Origin: Candidatus Krumholzibacteriota bacterium
Lineage (GTDB): Bacteria; Krumholzibacteriota; Krumholzibacteriia; Krumholzibacteriales; WJIX01
Reading direction: 5' to 3'
Assembly (NCBI GenBank): GCA_034520215.1
Contig: JAXHNR010000001.1
Location: forward strand, 982,560-1,046,559
Length of the DNA stretch: 64,000 bases
The notes beneath the pieces were generated by a model. The model had not been told where the DNA came from. It saw only the letters and a program-made list of their open reading frames with translations, and searched no databases. Within the stretch, counting starts at the first letter, position 1. The number at the start of each line of letters is the position of its first letter. Both the position numbers and the translations under genes were made by a program. This document shows, piece by piece, positions 46,040 through 54,838 of this stretch.

Positions 46040-46345
46040 ATGGTTCTTAAATTAAGAAAACCTGACAGAAGACGTTTTAAATCAAAAGTTTTAGAGAAAA
46101 GAAGAAGAGAACGGGAGAAATACTATTCCGCAGTCTCTGTTTTAGTCGTAAAAATTATTCTCATGATTTTCCTCTTTATATTGCTTTCAGTATCATTGAG
46201 GCTGTTTCATAATAAGTTTCAGGAATCCCCTTTCATTATAAGATATATGATACCCGGACTGGTGATTGTTTTTATAATCTGGTTGGTCATCTCTATTTTC
46301 AGTAATATAAAGACGATACGGGATTCCTCTAAACTAAAAAGATAG
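46040..46345 (+). CDS. Small two-helix membrane protein, unknown
   Basis: A 101-residue protein with a very basic N terminus (residues 4-28) and two hydrophobic segments near 33-56 and 66-88. It follows the 66-residue membrane gene by two bases. I do not recognise the family. The basic leader suggests the N terminus stays in the cytoplasm. Confidence 0.65.
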   Translation: MVLKLRKPDRRRFKSKVLEKRRREREKYYSAVSVLVVKIILMIFLFILLSVSLRLFHNKFQESPFIIRYMIPGLVIVFIIWLVISIFSNIKTIRDSSKLKR

Positions 46346-46412
46346 ATAGAATAAGCAATTCTTTCGTTAGCCCGTCTATAAAAGTTTCAAATCATATTAT
46401 AAACACCGTTAA

Positions 46413-46427
46413 TGGCATAACTTTTGC
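46413..46427 (+). promoter_or_regulatory. Sigma-54 promoter for the GAF-GGDEF gene
   Basis: TGGCATA (46413-46419), four bases, then TTGC (46424-46427) gives the GG-N10-GC spacing and matches the -24/-12 consensus. Transcription would start near 46439, leaving a ~33-base leader before GTG 46472. An NtrC-type activator is encoded 11 kb downstream. Confidence 0.72.
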
Positions 46428-46471
46428 CCCCTAATAATGACAGTCAAACGATAATATTCAAAGGATTTGCT

Positions 46472-47527
46472 GTGCATAAATGGAAAGATGAAAAAGATAT
46501 ACTCCTTCAAACCTTTTCGGAAATAACAAGCCTTATAAGTCTTGGAAAAGACAGAAGTACAATATTCAATAAAATTATCAAGAGTGCTATGCAAGTGTTG
46601 CCCGCCAAAAAGATTTTCCTTATATACTATGAAGACGAAATTATAAAGAAATACAAGGTGGAAAATAAGAATAACGGACATAGCGTGGAGGTGGTTGACA
46701 TACCTGATTCCTCAGGATTATTTAACTGGCTTAAAAGAGAGGTAATGGTCAAGAGGGTTAAGGAGAATGGTGTATTTTCACTTGATCTTTCTCTATTGGC
46801 TGATGAATGCTGGGATGAAACGGAGAAATGCGGCTCCATTATATCAGTACCAATTATGTCCAAACGTTCCGTTTTTGGTATTATATTGGCTTTAAATGAT
46901 TCACAGAAACAAATATTCAGTGAGCGCGATATCTATTTCTTGAAAACACTGGCTAATCAGGCGGCCATAGCTTTTGAGAATTACCTGCTATACAAAAAAC
47001 TCAAGATTGATTCGATCACTGATGAACTAACTGGAGTTTATAATTACAGGTTTCTTATGAGATCTTTAGAATTAGAGATAAAGAGAGCGTCGCGTTTCGA
47101 AGGCATTTTTTCATTTCTAATGATCGACGTTGACAACCTTAAGCAGTATAATGATTTAAATGGTCATTTGTACGGGAGTAAAGCACTTGAAAGTATAGCT
47201 GAAGTTATAAATAATGAATGCAGAGAGATTGATATAGTGGCGAAATATGGCGGAGACGAATTCAGTATTCTACTTCCTCATACGGATTGGAAGGGGGCTA
47301 AGTGTTTAAGCCGTCGCATACTTGAATCTGTTAATAATTATGAATTTGAAGGAGAATTTAACGGGGGATTGACATGCAGCATTGGAATATCTGTCTTTCC
47401 GGATGATTCACGGGATATTGAAGGAATAATAAACAAAGCTGACAAAGCACTTTATAAGGCTAAATCACAAGGAAAAAACAGAATAACAACATACTCTGAA
47501 GTTAATAATAAGCTTGAAACTTTTTAG
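46472..47527 (+). CDS. Diguanylate cyclase with GAF sensor domain
   Basis: I chose GTG 46472, which has AAAGGA about seven bases upstream and lies downstream of the sigma-54 promoter; the open frame begins earlier, inside that promoter. The 351-residue protein has a GAF domain (residues ~20-170) and a GGDEF domain (~175-345). The active site YGGDEF is intact and an RxxD feedback site (REID) lies five residues before it, so it should make cyclic di-GMP with product inhibition. It heads a locus of exopolysaccharide export genes, consistent with cyclic di-GMP control of matrix. Confidence 0.88.
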   Translation: MHKWKDEKDILLQTFSEITSLISLGKDRSTIFNKIIKSAMQVLPAKKIFLIYYEDEIIKKYKVENKNNGHSVEVVDIPDSSGLFNWLKREVMVKRVKENGVFSLDLSLLADECWDETEKCGSIISVPIMSKRSVFGIILALNDSQKQIFSERDIYFLKTLANQAAIAFENYLLYKKLKIDSITDELTGVYNYRFLMRSLELEIKRASRFEGIFSFLMIDVDNLKQYNDLNGHLYGSKALESIAEVINNECREIDIVAKYGGDEFSILLPHTDWKGAKCLSRRILESVNNYEFEGEFNGGLTCSIGISVFPDDSRDIEGIINKADKALYKAKSQGKNRITTYSEVNNKLETF

Positions 47528-47572
47528 AAACTCAGTCAAGGTTGTGTTAAGTTTGTTAAATGTGGAGGTAAT

Positions 47573-48511
47573 ATGTCTAAGTATCTTGTTACAGGCGGAG
47601 CGGGATTTATTGGTTCAAATATTGTTGAAGAGTTGGTGAATTTAGAAGAAGAGGTTACAGTACTCGATAATTTGTCAACCGGATATAAAAAAAACATTGA
47701 GCCGTTTCTTGGTAATATCACTTTTATTCAGGGAGATATAAGAGATATTGAAACTGTTAAGAAATGCTTCAAAGATGTGGATTATGTTCTTCATCAAGCG
47801 GCTATGGCTTCAGTCCCGAGAAGTATAGACGATCCGATATTAGTTAACGATGTTAATATCAACGGTACTCTTAATATACTTGAAGAAGCAAGAAAGGCCA
47901 AAGTTAAATGTCTTGTTTACGCGGCTTCTTCATCTGCCTATGGTGATTCAGATGTTTCTCCAAAAAGAGAAGATCTCATACCCTCTCCGCTTTCACCTTA
48001 CGCGGTAAGCAAGTTGGTAGGTGAATATTACTGTTCAGTTTATTCTAGTATTTTTGGTCTTCCAACGGTCAGTTTGCGCTATTTTAATGTGTTTGGACCG
48101 CGTCAGGATCCAAATTCACAATACGCCGCGGTCGTTCCAATCTTTATTTCAAAGCTTCTCAACAATAAGAAACCCGAGATTTTCGGCGACGGTAATCAAA
48201 GCAGAGATTTTACTTATGTAAAAAATGTTGTAACCGCGAACATACTCGCTTCAAAATCAGCTGAAACAGCATCGGGAGAGATGGTTAATATCGCTTGCGG
48301 GGATAAATACACTGTCAATGATCTTTTCAGAAATATCAGCAATTATATTGGAAGTGATATTGAACCCGTCTATTCACCTCCGAGGGCTGGAGATGTAAAA
48401 CATTCCCTTGCGGATATTTCAAAAGCGAGAAATATTATCAATTATTCGGTAGAAAAGTCGTTCGAGGAATCGATAAAGAAAACAGTTGATTGGTATAAAC
48501 GGAAGATGTAG
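47573..48511 (+). CDS. NAD-dependent UDP-hexose 4-epimerase (GalE/WbpP-like)
   Basis: A 312-residue extended SDR. TGGAGFIGSN at residue 8 binds NAD, AASSSAYGDS near 124 gives the catalytic Ser, and YAVSKLVGE near 148 the Tyr and Lys. RYFNVFGPRQDPNSQYAAVVP near 176 resembles the UDP-GlcNAc 4-epimerase (WbpP/TviC) subgroup. GGAGG precedes ATG 47573. It probably supplies a precursor for the exopolysaccharide made by the following genes. Confidence 0.85.
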   Translation: MSKYLVTGGAGFIGSNIVEELVNLEEEVTVLDNLSTGYKKNIEPFLGNITFIQGDIRDIETVKKCFKDVDYVLHQAAMASVPRSIDDPILVNDVNINGTLNILEEARKAKVKCLVYAASSSAYGDSDVSPKREDLIPSPLSPYAVSKLVGEYYCSVYSSIFGLPTVSLRYFNVFGPRQDPNSQYAAVVPIFISKLLNNKKPEIFGDGNQSRDFTYVKNVVTANILASKSAETASGEMVNIACGDKYTVNDLFRNISNYIGSDIEPVYSPPRAGDVKHSLADISKARNIINYSVEKSFEESIKKTVDWYKRKM

Positions 48512-48568
48512 ATATAATATTATCATTAGGAAGAATATAATATCATATTAGAGAAGAAGGCGGTAAAA

Positions 48569-49522
48569 ATGCGTAGTGGTTTTTTTAGATTGATTACGGA
48601 TGCTTTTCTAATAGTTCTTGCTGTGAGCCTCTTGCAAGTTCAGCAAATACAGTCACAGCAGATCAGATTGAGGGCTGGGGATAAGTTGGAATTAAAAGTT
48701 GAAGAACGCCCGCAGCTTGACAGACAACTCCAGATTGATTCTAACGGCGAGGTTTCGATCCCTGTTGTAGGAAGAATTCAACTCCGGGGGTTACGTCTTA
48801 TAGAAGCTGAAAGCACAATACTTGAAGAACTCAAGAATTTTTATCCCAGCATTTCACAAATCGAACTTTCCCTGTATGGCGAAGAATCGAGAAGGCTTAT
48901 TTATGTTCAGGGTGAAGTAATCAACCCCGGAAGGTACGAATTTGTCGAGGAGCCTAATGTATGGGAAGCAATTCGAGAGGCGGGAGGAGCGACTCCCAGA
49001 GCTATGCTTGAAGCTGTCAGAATCGTTCACGGTGAGGGTGATGAACAAAGAACATATTTGGTTGATCTGCAGAGAGTAATAAATGATGGTAATTTTGATT
49101 CCCTGCCTGAATTAAGAGCAGGTGATACTGTTATTGTTCCGGAAAGGACTGAAGAACAGGTAAGCTCGGAAGCGAATGTAAAGGTAATAGGGGCAGTCGC
49201 AAGACCGGGGGCGTATCACTTGACGGGAATAAACAGACTCGAAGACATATTAATAACGGCGGGAGGTTTTTCCGAAGACTCCAATATATCTGAGATTACC
49301 ATTCTTCGAAAGAGGTCCAATGGCAGTGTTATGAAGATTGTGGTTAATTTTGAAGAATATCTTAAAGATGGTAATCTGGATAATGATCCTTTGATATATT
49401 CCGGAGATCTGGTGAATGTACCCAGAGGGACTAACCCGCTTGTATCATTATTCACATCTCCCGGGTATCTAATCACATTAATAACGGCAGCAATTACGAC
49501 GACAACTGTTCTGATGAGATAA
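48569..49522 (+). CDS. Wza-type polysaccharide export protein
   Basis: A 317-residue periplasmic/outer-membrane protein. A signal sequence (residues 1-32, ending near IQSQQ) has no lipobox cysteine, unlike classical Wza. The poly-export domain (35-110) begins LRAGDKLELKVEERPQLDRQ. Two SLBB-like segments follow (YVQGEVINPGRYEFVE near 112 and VIGAVARPGAYHLTG near 209). A C-terminal hydrophobic helix (295-315) may cross the outer membrane as in Wza. Forms a transport set with the next two genes. Confidence 0.88.
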   Translation: MRSGFFRLITDAFLIVLAVSLLQVQQIQSQQIRLRAGDKLELKVEERPQLDRQLQIDSNGEVSIPVVGRIQLRGLRLIEAESTILEELKNFYPSISQIELSLYGEESRRLIYVQGEVINPGRYEFVEEPNVWEAIREAGGATPRAMLEAVRIVHGEGDEQRTYLVDLQRVINDGNFDSLPELRAGDTVIVPERTEEQVSSEANVKVIGAVARPGAYHLTGINRLEDILITAGGFSEDSNISEITILRKRSNGSVMKIVVNFEEYLKDGNLDNDPLIYSGDLVNVPRGTNPLVSLFTSPGYLITLITAAITTTTVLMR

Positions 49523-49544
49523 GGATACGAATAAGAGGCAAAAG

Positions 49545-51212
49545 ATGGAAAACATTAGAAAGATAGTCCCTGATGAAGGAAAGAATAATGTGAACCTCAA
49601 GGAGTACTGGAAGGTTATATGGAGGAAAAAGTACTTCCTTATAGTTCCCCTGGTATTATCATCGTTAATAGCAATTATTGGAACACGGTATTTAACTCCA
49701 GTATATCAATCGTCAACTATTCTTTCAATGGAACAGGAAAGAATATTCACCGGTTCCGTTGACAGGTACGTTACAAACGGGGGAGAGAACAGGAGCCGGC
49801 TGAGGACAAGGCAGTATGGGGAATTAATAAATACTAAGATCAAAAGTAATTCATTTCTTAGTCTTATCATTGAAGATTTAGGGTTGATAAATAGCGATAA
49901 TATAAAAAAAGTTTCGGATAGTAAAAATAAAGCAGAGTCGTATATTTCCCCCAGTGAACGATTGAACAGATATCTTATAGAAGTTCTGAGAAGCAAGATT
50001 TCAGTATCTTCGCCGACACCGGGTCTTTATGAAATATCTGTTTTGGATACTGATCCAGATAACTGTCATATCCTCTCAAAAAAAATCAGTGAGAAATATC
50101 TGCAAGTAATGCGGCAGGAGAAATTGGAAGGAATAAGAAGGGCTGGTGCTTTTAGTAATGAGCAACTGGCAATATATAGAGAGAAGATTGAAATGTCCGA
50201 AAAGGAACTGACAAGAGTCCAGCGGGAGATGTCTAATGCTAATTCTCACAGTAACCCTGTTAATTCGGAAAATGTCGGTGTCGCGGAAGTCAAGAAAAAC
50301 AATCTTGAAGCAGACCTGGAAACTAACAGGATAGCGCTTGATAGAATAAGAAGAAAATTAGTTTCCGTGTTTGATATGGTGCCTACCAGTGAAAATGTTT
50401 CCAGTGACGAAGTTATTCTGAATCTTGAAAATCAGTTAAATGCCAAAGGGATTGAAAAGATTATAATGGAGATTTCAGCCGAACCTGAGATCTCCTCTTA
50501 TGTTGATGAAATTCAAACGCTGTGGGAAAGGATGAGGAAAAGGATATCTTCAATTATTCAGACCGAATATTCCAGTGTTTCCCAGGATTATCATCCAATA
50601 ATAACGGAATATTTTTATCAGCGTTACCGTCTAGCCCATACCAGATCTATGAGGAATAAATTGCACAGATATATAGATCAATATAATAATAATCTGAACA
50701 GATTACCGCTTCTACGCATGGAATATGAGAAATTGCAGCGGCAGATAGAAAATAACAGAACGATTCTTCAAGCATTTATCGAATCCAAAGCTTCAGCTCA
50801 AATCAGTGAAGCGATACAAAGCACAAACCTTGGACTTTATCTTAGTATAGTTGAAAAGGCTCAAAAACCGATAAAACCGATAAAACCGGATAAACTTAAA
50901 ATAATTCTTATTTCTTTTATGTTTGGGGCTATGTGTGGCCTGGGAACAATATTGATAACTGAGTATGTCGATGATTCCTTCCGATCAATTGATGAGATAC
51001 AAAGAATAATGGAATTACCCGTTATATGTACTCTTCCCAAGACAGTTAACCGTTTTTCATGTGAAAAGAAAGAACGAGGGCGAAGAATATTTATATGGAT
51101 AGCAGGAATTATTTTATTTATATCAATTGTAAGCGGAGGTCTTTATTACTATGCTAACACACTCAAATCGTCTGGTTTAGGCATTAGTGTCAGTGAGAAC
51201 TTAAAAGGGTGA
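49545..51212 (+). CDS. Wzz/Wzc-type chain-length determinant (polysaccharide co-polymerase)
   Basis: A 555-residue inner-membrane protein. The Wzz domain starts with NLKEYWKVIWRKKYFLIVPLV at residue 18 (first helix) and LTPVYQSSTIL. A long periplasmic coiled coil (150-430) ends with a proline-rich PIKPIKPDK and a second helix near 450. An extra third hydrophobic segment lies near 520-540 after a short cytosolic stretch, which is unusual. The tyrosine kinase domain is a separate gene that starts over its stop (51209). Confidence 0.86.
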   Translation: MENIRKIVPDEGKNNVNLKEYWKVIWRKKYFLIVPLVLSSLIAIIGTRYLTPVYQSSTILSMEQERIFTGSVDRYVTNGGENRSRLRTRQYGELINTKIKSNSFLSLIIEDLGLINSDNIKKVSDSKNKAESYISPSERLNRYLIEVLRSKISVSSPTPGLYEISVLDTDPDNCHILSKKISEKYLQVMRQEKLEGIRRAGAFSNEQLAIYREKIEMSEKELTRVQREMSNANSHSNPVNSENVGVAEVKKNNLEADLETNRIALDRIRRKLVSVFDMVPTSENVSSDEVILNLENQLNAKGIEKIIMEISAEPEISSYVDEIQTLWERMRKRISSIIQTEYSSVSQDYHPIITEYFYQRYRLAHTRSMRNKLHRYIDQYNNNLNRLPLLRMEYEKLQRQIENNRTILQAFIESKASAQISEAIQSTNLGLYLSIVEKAQKPIKPIKPDKLKIILISFMFGAMCGLGTILITEYVDDSFRSIDEIQRIMELPVICTLPKTVNRFSCEKKERGRRIFIWIAGIILFISIVSGGLYYYANTLKSSGLGISVSENLKG

Positions 51213-51922
51213 TAGAATTGAGCGGCGATACCGATAAAAGTATTTTCAAAACATTCGACCAGGAAAGTCCTATAGCTACTGAGATGAGAAGATTCTATTC
51301 TAATATTCAAAGTAATTCAAGAGGTGGTTCAATTGGCGGTTTGATGATAACAAGCGCAAACAGAGGAGAAGGTAAAACTACGGTTGCTTCTCATCTGGCT
51401 TTGACAGTTGCCAGGTTTAAGGAAAAGAAATCTTTAATTGTAGACGCTGATTTAAGGAGAGCAAAGATACATAAAATCTTTAACGTGCCGAAGAAACCGG
51501 GCCTTGCTGAGTGTTTAAAAGACAACCTTGATCCTCTTAAAGTTATCAGAGAAACTGAAATAGATAACCTGAAAGTTATGACAAGCGGAAAATTACTCGA
51601 ATCGCCATCTCACCTTTTTGAAAAGGAAGCGCTCACTAATATTTTCGAAAAAATTAAGTTCTATTACGACATTGTTATTGTTGACAGCCCGCCTGTTCTG
51701 CCTGTAAGTGACCCGATGTTGATATCCAGCGCGGTGGGCAAAGTGGCTATGGTCGTTCTAGCCGGGAAGACACCGCGTGATGTAGTCCTGAGAGCAAAGA
51801 ACATTCTTCTGGACGCGGACGCTGATATTATCGGGCTGGTCGTAAATAACCACTCAGAAGTTCTACCTTACTATTATGATTATAAGTATTACGGATATAC
51901 ACATGAACCAAGTGAGAAATAA
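51209..51922 (+). CDS. BY-type tyrosine kinase (CpsD/CapB-like)
   Basis: A 237-residue cytosolic kinase of polysaccharide assembly. Walker A ANRGEGKTT near residue 50, Walker A' IVDADLRRAKIHKIF near 78 and Walker B IVIVDSPPVLPVSDP near 154 are complete. The C terminus has seven tyrosines between residues 221 and 230 (Y221-223, 225, 227, 228, 230), the usual autophosphorylation cluster. The preceding Wzz-type protein provides the membrane activator. The start overlaps it by four bases. Confidence 0.92.
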   Translation: MIELSGDTDKSIFKTFDQESPIATEMRRFYSNIQSNSRGGSIGGLMITSANRGEGKTTVASHLALTVARFKEKKSLIVDADLRRAKIHKIFNVPKKPGLAECLKDNLDPLKVIRETEIDNLKVMTSGKLLESPSHLFEKEALTNIFEKIKFYYDIVIVDSPPVLPVSDPMLISSAVGKVAMVVLAGKTPRDVVLRAKNILLDADADIIGLVVNNHSEVLPYYYDYKYYGYTHEPSEK

Positions 51923-51971
51923 AATTATGTAGGTTCAATTACCTGGAATATTATATATACGAAGGGAAATT

Positions 51972-53084
51972 ATGAAACGGAGACTCATGATACTGAGAAG
52001 CATAACTTTCTTCACTTTAATTATTTTATCTGCTGAGATCAGAGCAGGGTCTAATACCGGAAATTCCTCCTGCCCTAACTTTGAATCTGATTCAAAAGAA
52101 GTTAAGTTAAGCCTTCGGCGAAACTTGATTGTGTCATCAAATCTTCCGCTTAAATACTGTAATTTTAAATATTCCAAGGAATATGACATCGTTCTGGAAG
52201 GTAAAAGATACGAAAGGAGAGAGGGAAAGTTAACAATCTGTAAAGATGGTGAAATATCGATCCGAGGTAAAAGAATAGAAACATGTTTCAAGAATGGAGT
52301 GCTCCCCGGATATGGCACATATCTTCGAGGTAAGACTCAGACTGCCGCTGTGGACTTTTTCTCGATAGCGGGAGCTTTGTACAAATTATATGGCGAAACG
52401 GGCGAGTATAATGATTTAAATGATAGATTGGACGAGATTAATATAGCTTTATCACAAGCTGAAACAGTCAGTGAAAAAAATGATTTGAACCGTCGATCAT
52501 ATGAGATTTCCCAGAAAGTAAACTTACAAAATGATTATAGAAAAAAGATTTTACTATTTTCCTCAGCGTTATACGCTTATCAATTGATCGAACCACTTTT
52601 TTCGGAAAAACCACCCGAGGTTTATTCATATTCCGATAAAACAAACATAAAATTCAAAGCGAGTAACAGAAGTGTAAAAAAGGCTTTTCTGTATTCATTT
52701 TTTAGACCGGGTAGAGGACAGTTTTATCAGGGGAAAACAAAGAGAGGCGTTTTCTTCTCATCAATTTTTGTTCTGTCGAGTCTCGTTAGTCTGGATTTGA
52801 ACAATCAATACAATAAAGATGTGAGTGAATACAACCTGTGTGTGAGCAAATTAAATTCGTCTACTAATATAGCGGACAGAAGAAAATACTCTGATAGGGC
52901 TTCTTTGTTTTGGGAGGACGTGGAAGATTCAAAAGAGAAACGGAATATATCATTATATGTACTTGCCGGCATATGGGGATGGAATATCATCGACACATTA
53001 ATTTACGGAAACGAATATTGCCCGGATAAGAATTATTCTTTTAATGTAACACCATTGGGTTGTGAACTGGCTTTCAATTTTTGA
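51972..53084 (+). CDS. Exported protein with duplicated PG-x-G membrane domain, unknown function
   Basis: A 370-residue protein with a signal sequence (residues 1-25) and a beta-rich N-terminal part (40-105). Two copies of one domain follow: PGYGTYLRGKT (112-122) and PGRGQFYQGKT (246-256), each leading into a hydrophobic segment, a ~50-residue helical spacer and a second hydrophobic segment (KKILLFSSALYAYQLIEPLF and RNISLYVLAGIWGWNIIDTL). The P-G-x-G start with a hydrophobic helix recalls DUF5683-type proteins, from memory only. Its place after the export genes suggests an envelope role in exopolysaccharide. Confidence 0.6.
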   Translation: MKRRLMILRSITFFTLIILSAEIRAGSNTGNSSCPNFESDSKEVKLSLRRNLIVSSNLPLKYCNFKYSKEYDIVLEGKRYERREGKLTICKDGEISIRGKRIETCFKNGVLPGYGTYLRGKTQTAAVDFFSIAGALYKLYGETGEYNDLNDRLDEINIALSQAETVSEKNDLNRRSYEISQKVNLQNDYRKKILLFSSALYAYQLIEPLFSEKPPEVYSYSDKTNIKFKASNRSVKKAFLYSFFRPGRGQFYQGKTKRGVFFSSIFVLSSLVSLDLNNQYNKDVSEYNLCVSKLNSSTNIADRRKYSDRASLFWEDVEDSKEKRNISLYVLAGIWGWNIIDTLIYGNEYCPDKNYSFNVTPLGCELAFNF

Positions 53085-53104
53085 TTTTCCGGAGGCGAAC
53101 TAAT

Positions 53105-54067
53105 ATGAAGAAAAGAATATTCCTTGTTTCTGCAGTTATGCTATTTATTGTTTTTTCAGTTTCTGGATGTTTAGATGATGTTAAAATAGCTAATCCTGAT
53201 GACATCTCCGAAGAAAATATAGAAGCGCCGCAGGGTGTTGCAATTAAGGTTGATAACGGTGAAATAGCACTTTCCTGGGAAGCCGTAGATAATGCCGGTC
53301 ATTATAAGATATTTCGTAAAACCCAGTTGACTGAAGAAAGGGTTGTCGCGGAGCCAACTAATGAAGTCTATGTAGATGACAACCTTTTAAACGGCAATGA
53401 ATATTATTATTCAATTGCCGGTGTCGGAAGCAGCGGACTGGAAGGATCCAGAAGCAGTTGGATTCGGGGGGTGCCTTCAGTCTATTCAATATTAATAAAT
53501 AATGGAACAGTTTATACAAATTCCGTTGATGTAAATATTCAAGTAACCGCTCCGGAGATTTGCAGTGTTATGAAAATAGCAAACGATTCAACATTAGCGG
53601 GTGTAAGTTGGGAAAGGTGTGTTGAATCGAAAAACTGGACGGTTGAACATGTAGACGGGGAGAAACTTGTTTATGCTGTATTCCAAGACGCTTTTGGTAA
53701 TGAATCATATCCGGTAAGCGCGTCTGTAATACTTGATACTTATTCAAGAATAATTAGTGTCTCAATCACCCCTGACAGTTCGTTCTACGATATTGGTCAA
53801 ATGATCCACTTTTCCATGAACGTGGAAGATAATGAAGCGGGGGGAGAAGCCGGTATATTAATTGAGGGTTATTCAGATACAGTGGAACTTTACGATAATA
53901 ATAGATTCGGGGACGGTGTCGCGGAAGATGGTATATACGAAAGAGATTTTTATCCCCCTTCGAGTCTTACCGGAACAGACCTTATTGTTAACGGAATATT
54001 TATTGACAAGGCCGGTAATGCGGCGCCTGCTTTTGAATTGGAAAAAAGAATATCATTTACTGAATAA
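53105..54067 (+). CDS. FN3-domain lipoprotein, unknown
   Basis: ATG 53105 has GGAGG ten bases upstream and gives a clean signal sequence ending VSGC, a good lipobox (Cys ~22); the frame extends eight codons further. Mature part: a fibronectin type III-like domain (residues ~40-115; LSWEAVDNAGHYKIFRK, then YYYSIAGVGSSGLEGS), followed by two further beta-rich domains to residue 320, the last with a DNRFGDGVAEDGIYERDF loop that may bind Ca2+. Likely outer-membrane anchored. It starts 20 bases after the previous gene. Confidence 0.72.
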   Translation: MKKRIFLVSAVMLFIVFSVSGCLDDVKIANPDDISEENIEAPQGVAIKVDNGEIALSWEAVDNAGHYKIFRKTQLTEERVVAEPTNEVYVDDNLLNGNEYYYSIAGVGSSGLEGSRSSWIRGVPSVYSILINNGTVYTNSVDVNIQVTAPEICSVMKIANDSTLAGVSWERCVESKNWTVEHVDGEKLVYAVFQDAFGNESYPVSASVILDTYSRIISVSITPDSSFYDIGQMIHFSMNVEDNEAGGEAGILIEGYSDTVELYDNNRFGDGVAEDGIYERDFYPPSSLTGTDLIVNGIFIDKAGNAAPAFELEKRISFTE

Positions 54068-54254
54068 CACTGAATAGGCAAATTTTTCCGATAATAACAT
54101 CGTGAGCGGGAAAGACTCTCATACGAATAGATTAAAAAAAATAGCGGGATTCGTACCTGCAGGACATTCCCCAAAAATCAAGGGCAATATTTTAGTAATG
54201 GCATAACTATCAAGTAATTACCCATAATGATAAGTGGAATTGACATTTAGTTTC

Positions 54255-54413
54255 TATCCGGCTATTGGTATTGTCAAAAACGCCGTCTATTTCCCCTGCG
54301 AGGAAATCGCGTCTCCCGCTCTTAGGGCCCGCTCTTTCCCATTTCCTTAAAGGAAATGGGAAAACCATGCCCGCTCGTCTTCCGAGAGGGTTTTGAAATA
54401 CCAATAGCCGGAT
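54255..54413. mobile_element. MITE-like element with 18-bp terminal inverted repeats
   Basis: TATCCGGCTATTGGTATT (54255-54272) is perfectly repeated inverted at 54396-54413. A second perfect palindrome with 14-base arms (TTTCCCATTTCCTT) lies inside at 54335-54363. The 159-base unit starts and ends at TA, the target of IS630/mariner-type transposases, and has no coding capacity, so it fits a non-autonomous element. A structured RNA or a paired-hairpin regulatory element is the alternative. No second copy is in the window. Confidence 0.6.
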
Positions 54414-54460
54414 ATACAAAGGAATGTTAAAAATTAGGGAAACTCCATTCATAACCGAGC

Positions 54461-54489
54461 TTGATTTAACTTATAAAAAATGATATAAT
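54461..54489 (+). promoter_or_regulatory. Strong sigma-70 type promoter
   Basis: TTGATT (54461-54466), 17 bases, then a perfect TATAAT (54484-54489). Transcription from about 54496 would give a leader of roughly 340 bases before the sugar transferase, or a separate small RNA. Confidence 0.68.
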
Positions 54490-54606
54490 AATACTCTCAT
54501 ATTTGGCATGAGTAACAGATTTAGCAGGAACACTAAAGTAGCAACAGCCCGGTATGGATTTAGGGACTTAAAAAAAACTGCGTAAAATTTACCAAAGGCT
54601 TTATTA

Positions 54607-54628
54607 ATATGGGTAAAAGTACCCATAT
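54607..54628 (+). repeat. Perfect hairpin in the long leader
   Basis: ATATGGGTA pairs with TACCCATAT around an AAAG loop. No U-tract follows, so it is not a standard terminator; it may be part of a leader structure. Confidence 0.55.
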
Positions 54629-54838
54629 ATATTGCCGCTACATTTGGGGAATAATTACCAAATACTGAGTTACTGTCTTGTAATTGCTATTATTACTAGA
54701 TGTTATGCCGGTTTTTAAGAATCGATAAATCAGGGAATGAAAGAGATCAGATGTTGGTATGAGAATTGCCTTTTAGTAGATTGTAAATTTTATCTTAATA
54801 GAGAACTTTTTTTGTTTGAAAGTAGAGAGTGAAAAGAT

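Larger units (their letters stand above)
54068..54838. other. 770-base intergenic region with several structures
   Basis: I see no credible gene here. In order: a TACGAAT/ATTCGTA hairpin (54122-54155) after the lipoprotein gene, an inverted-repeat element (54255-54413), a strong sigma-70 promoter (54461-54489), a perfect small hairpin (54607-54628) and a ~340-base leader to the sugar transferase. An 80-residue minus-strand frame covers the element and is probably chance. Confidence 0.65.

Noticed and set aside
54195-54215. Second sigma-54-like site sharing TAATGGCATAACT with the 46413 promoter
   Set aside because: The -24 part is present but the -12 position reads TCAAG, lacking the required GC at the correct spacing.
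54210-54452. 80-residue minus-strand frame
   Set aside because: It runs through the inverted-repeat element and its composition follows from the repeats rather than from coding selection.
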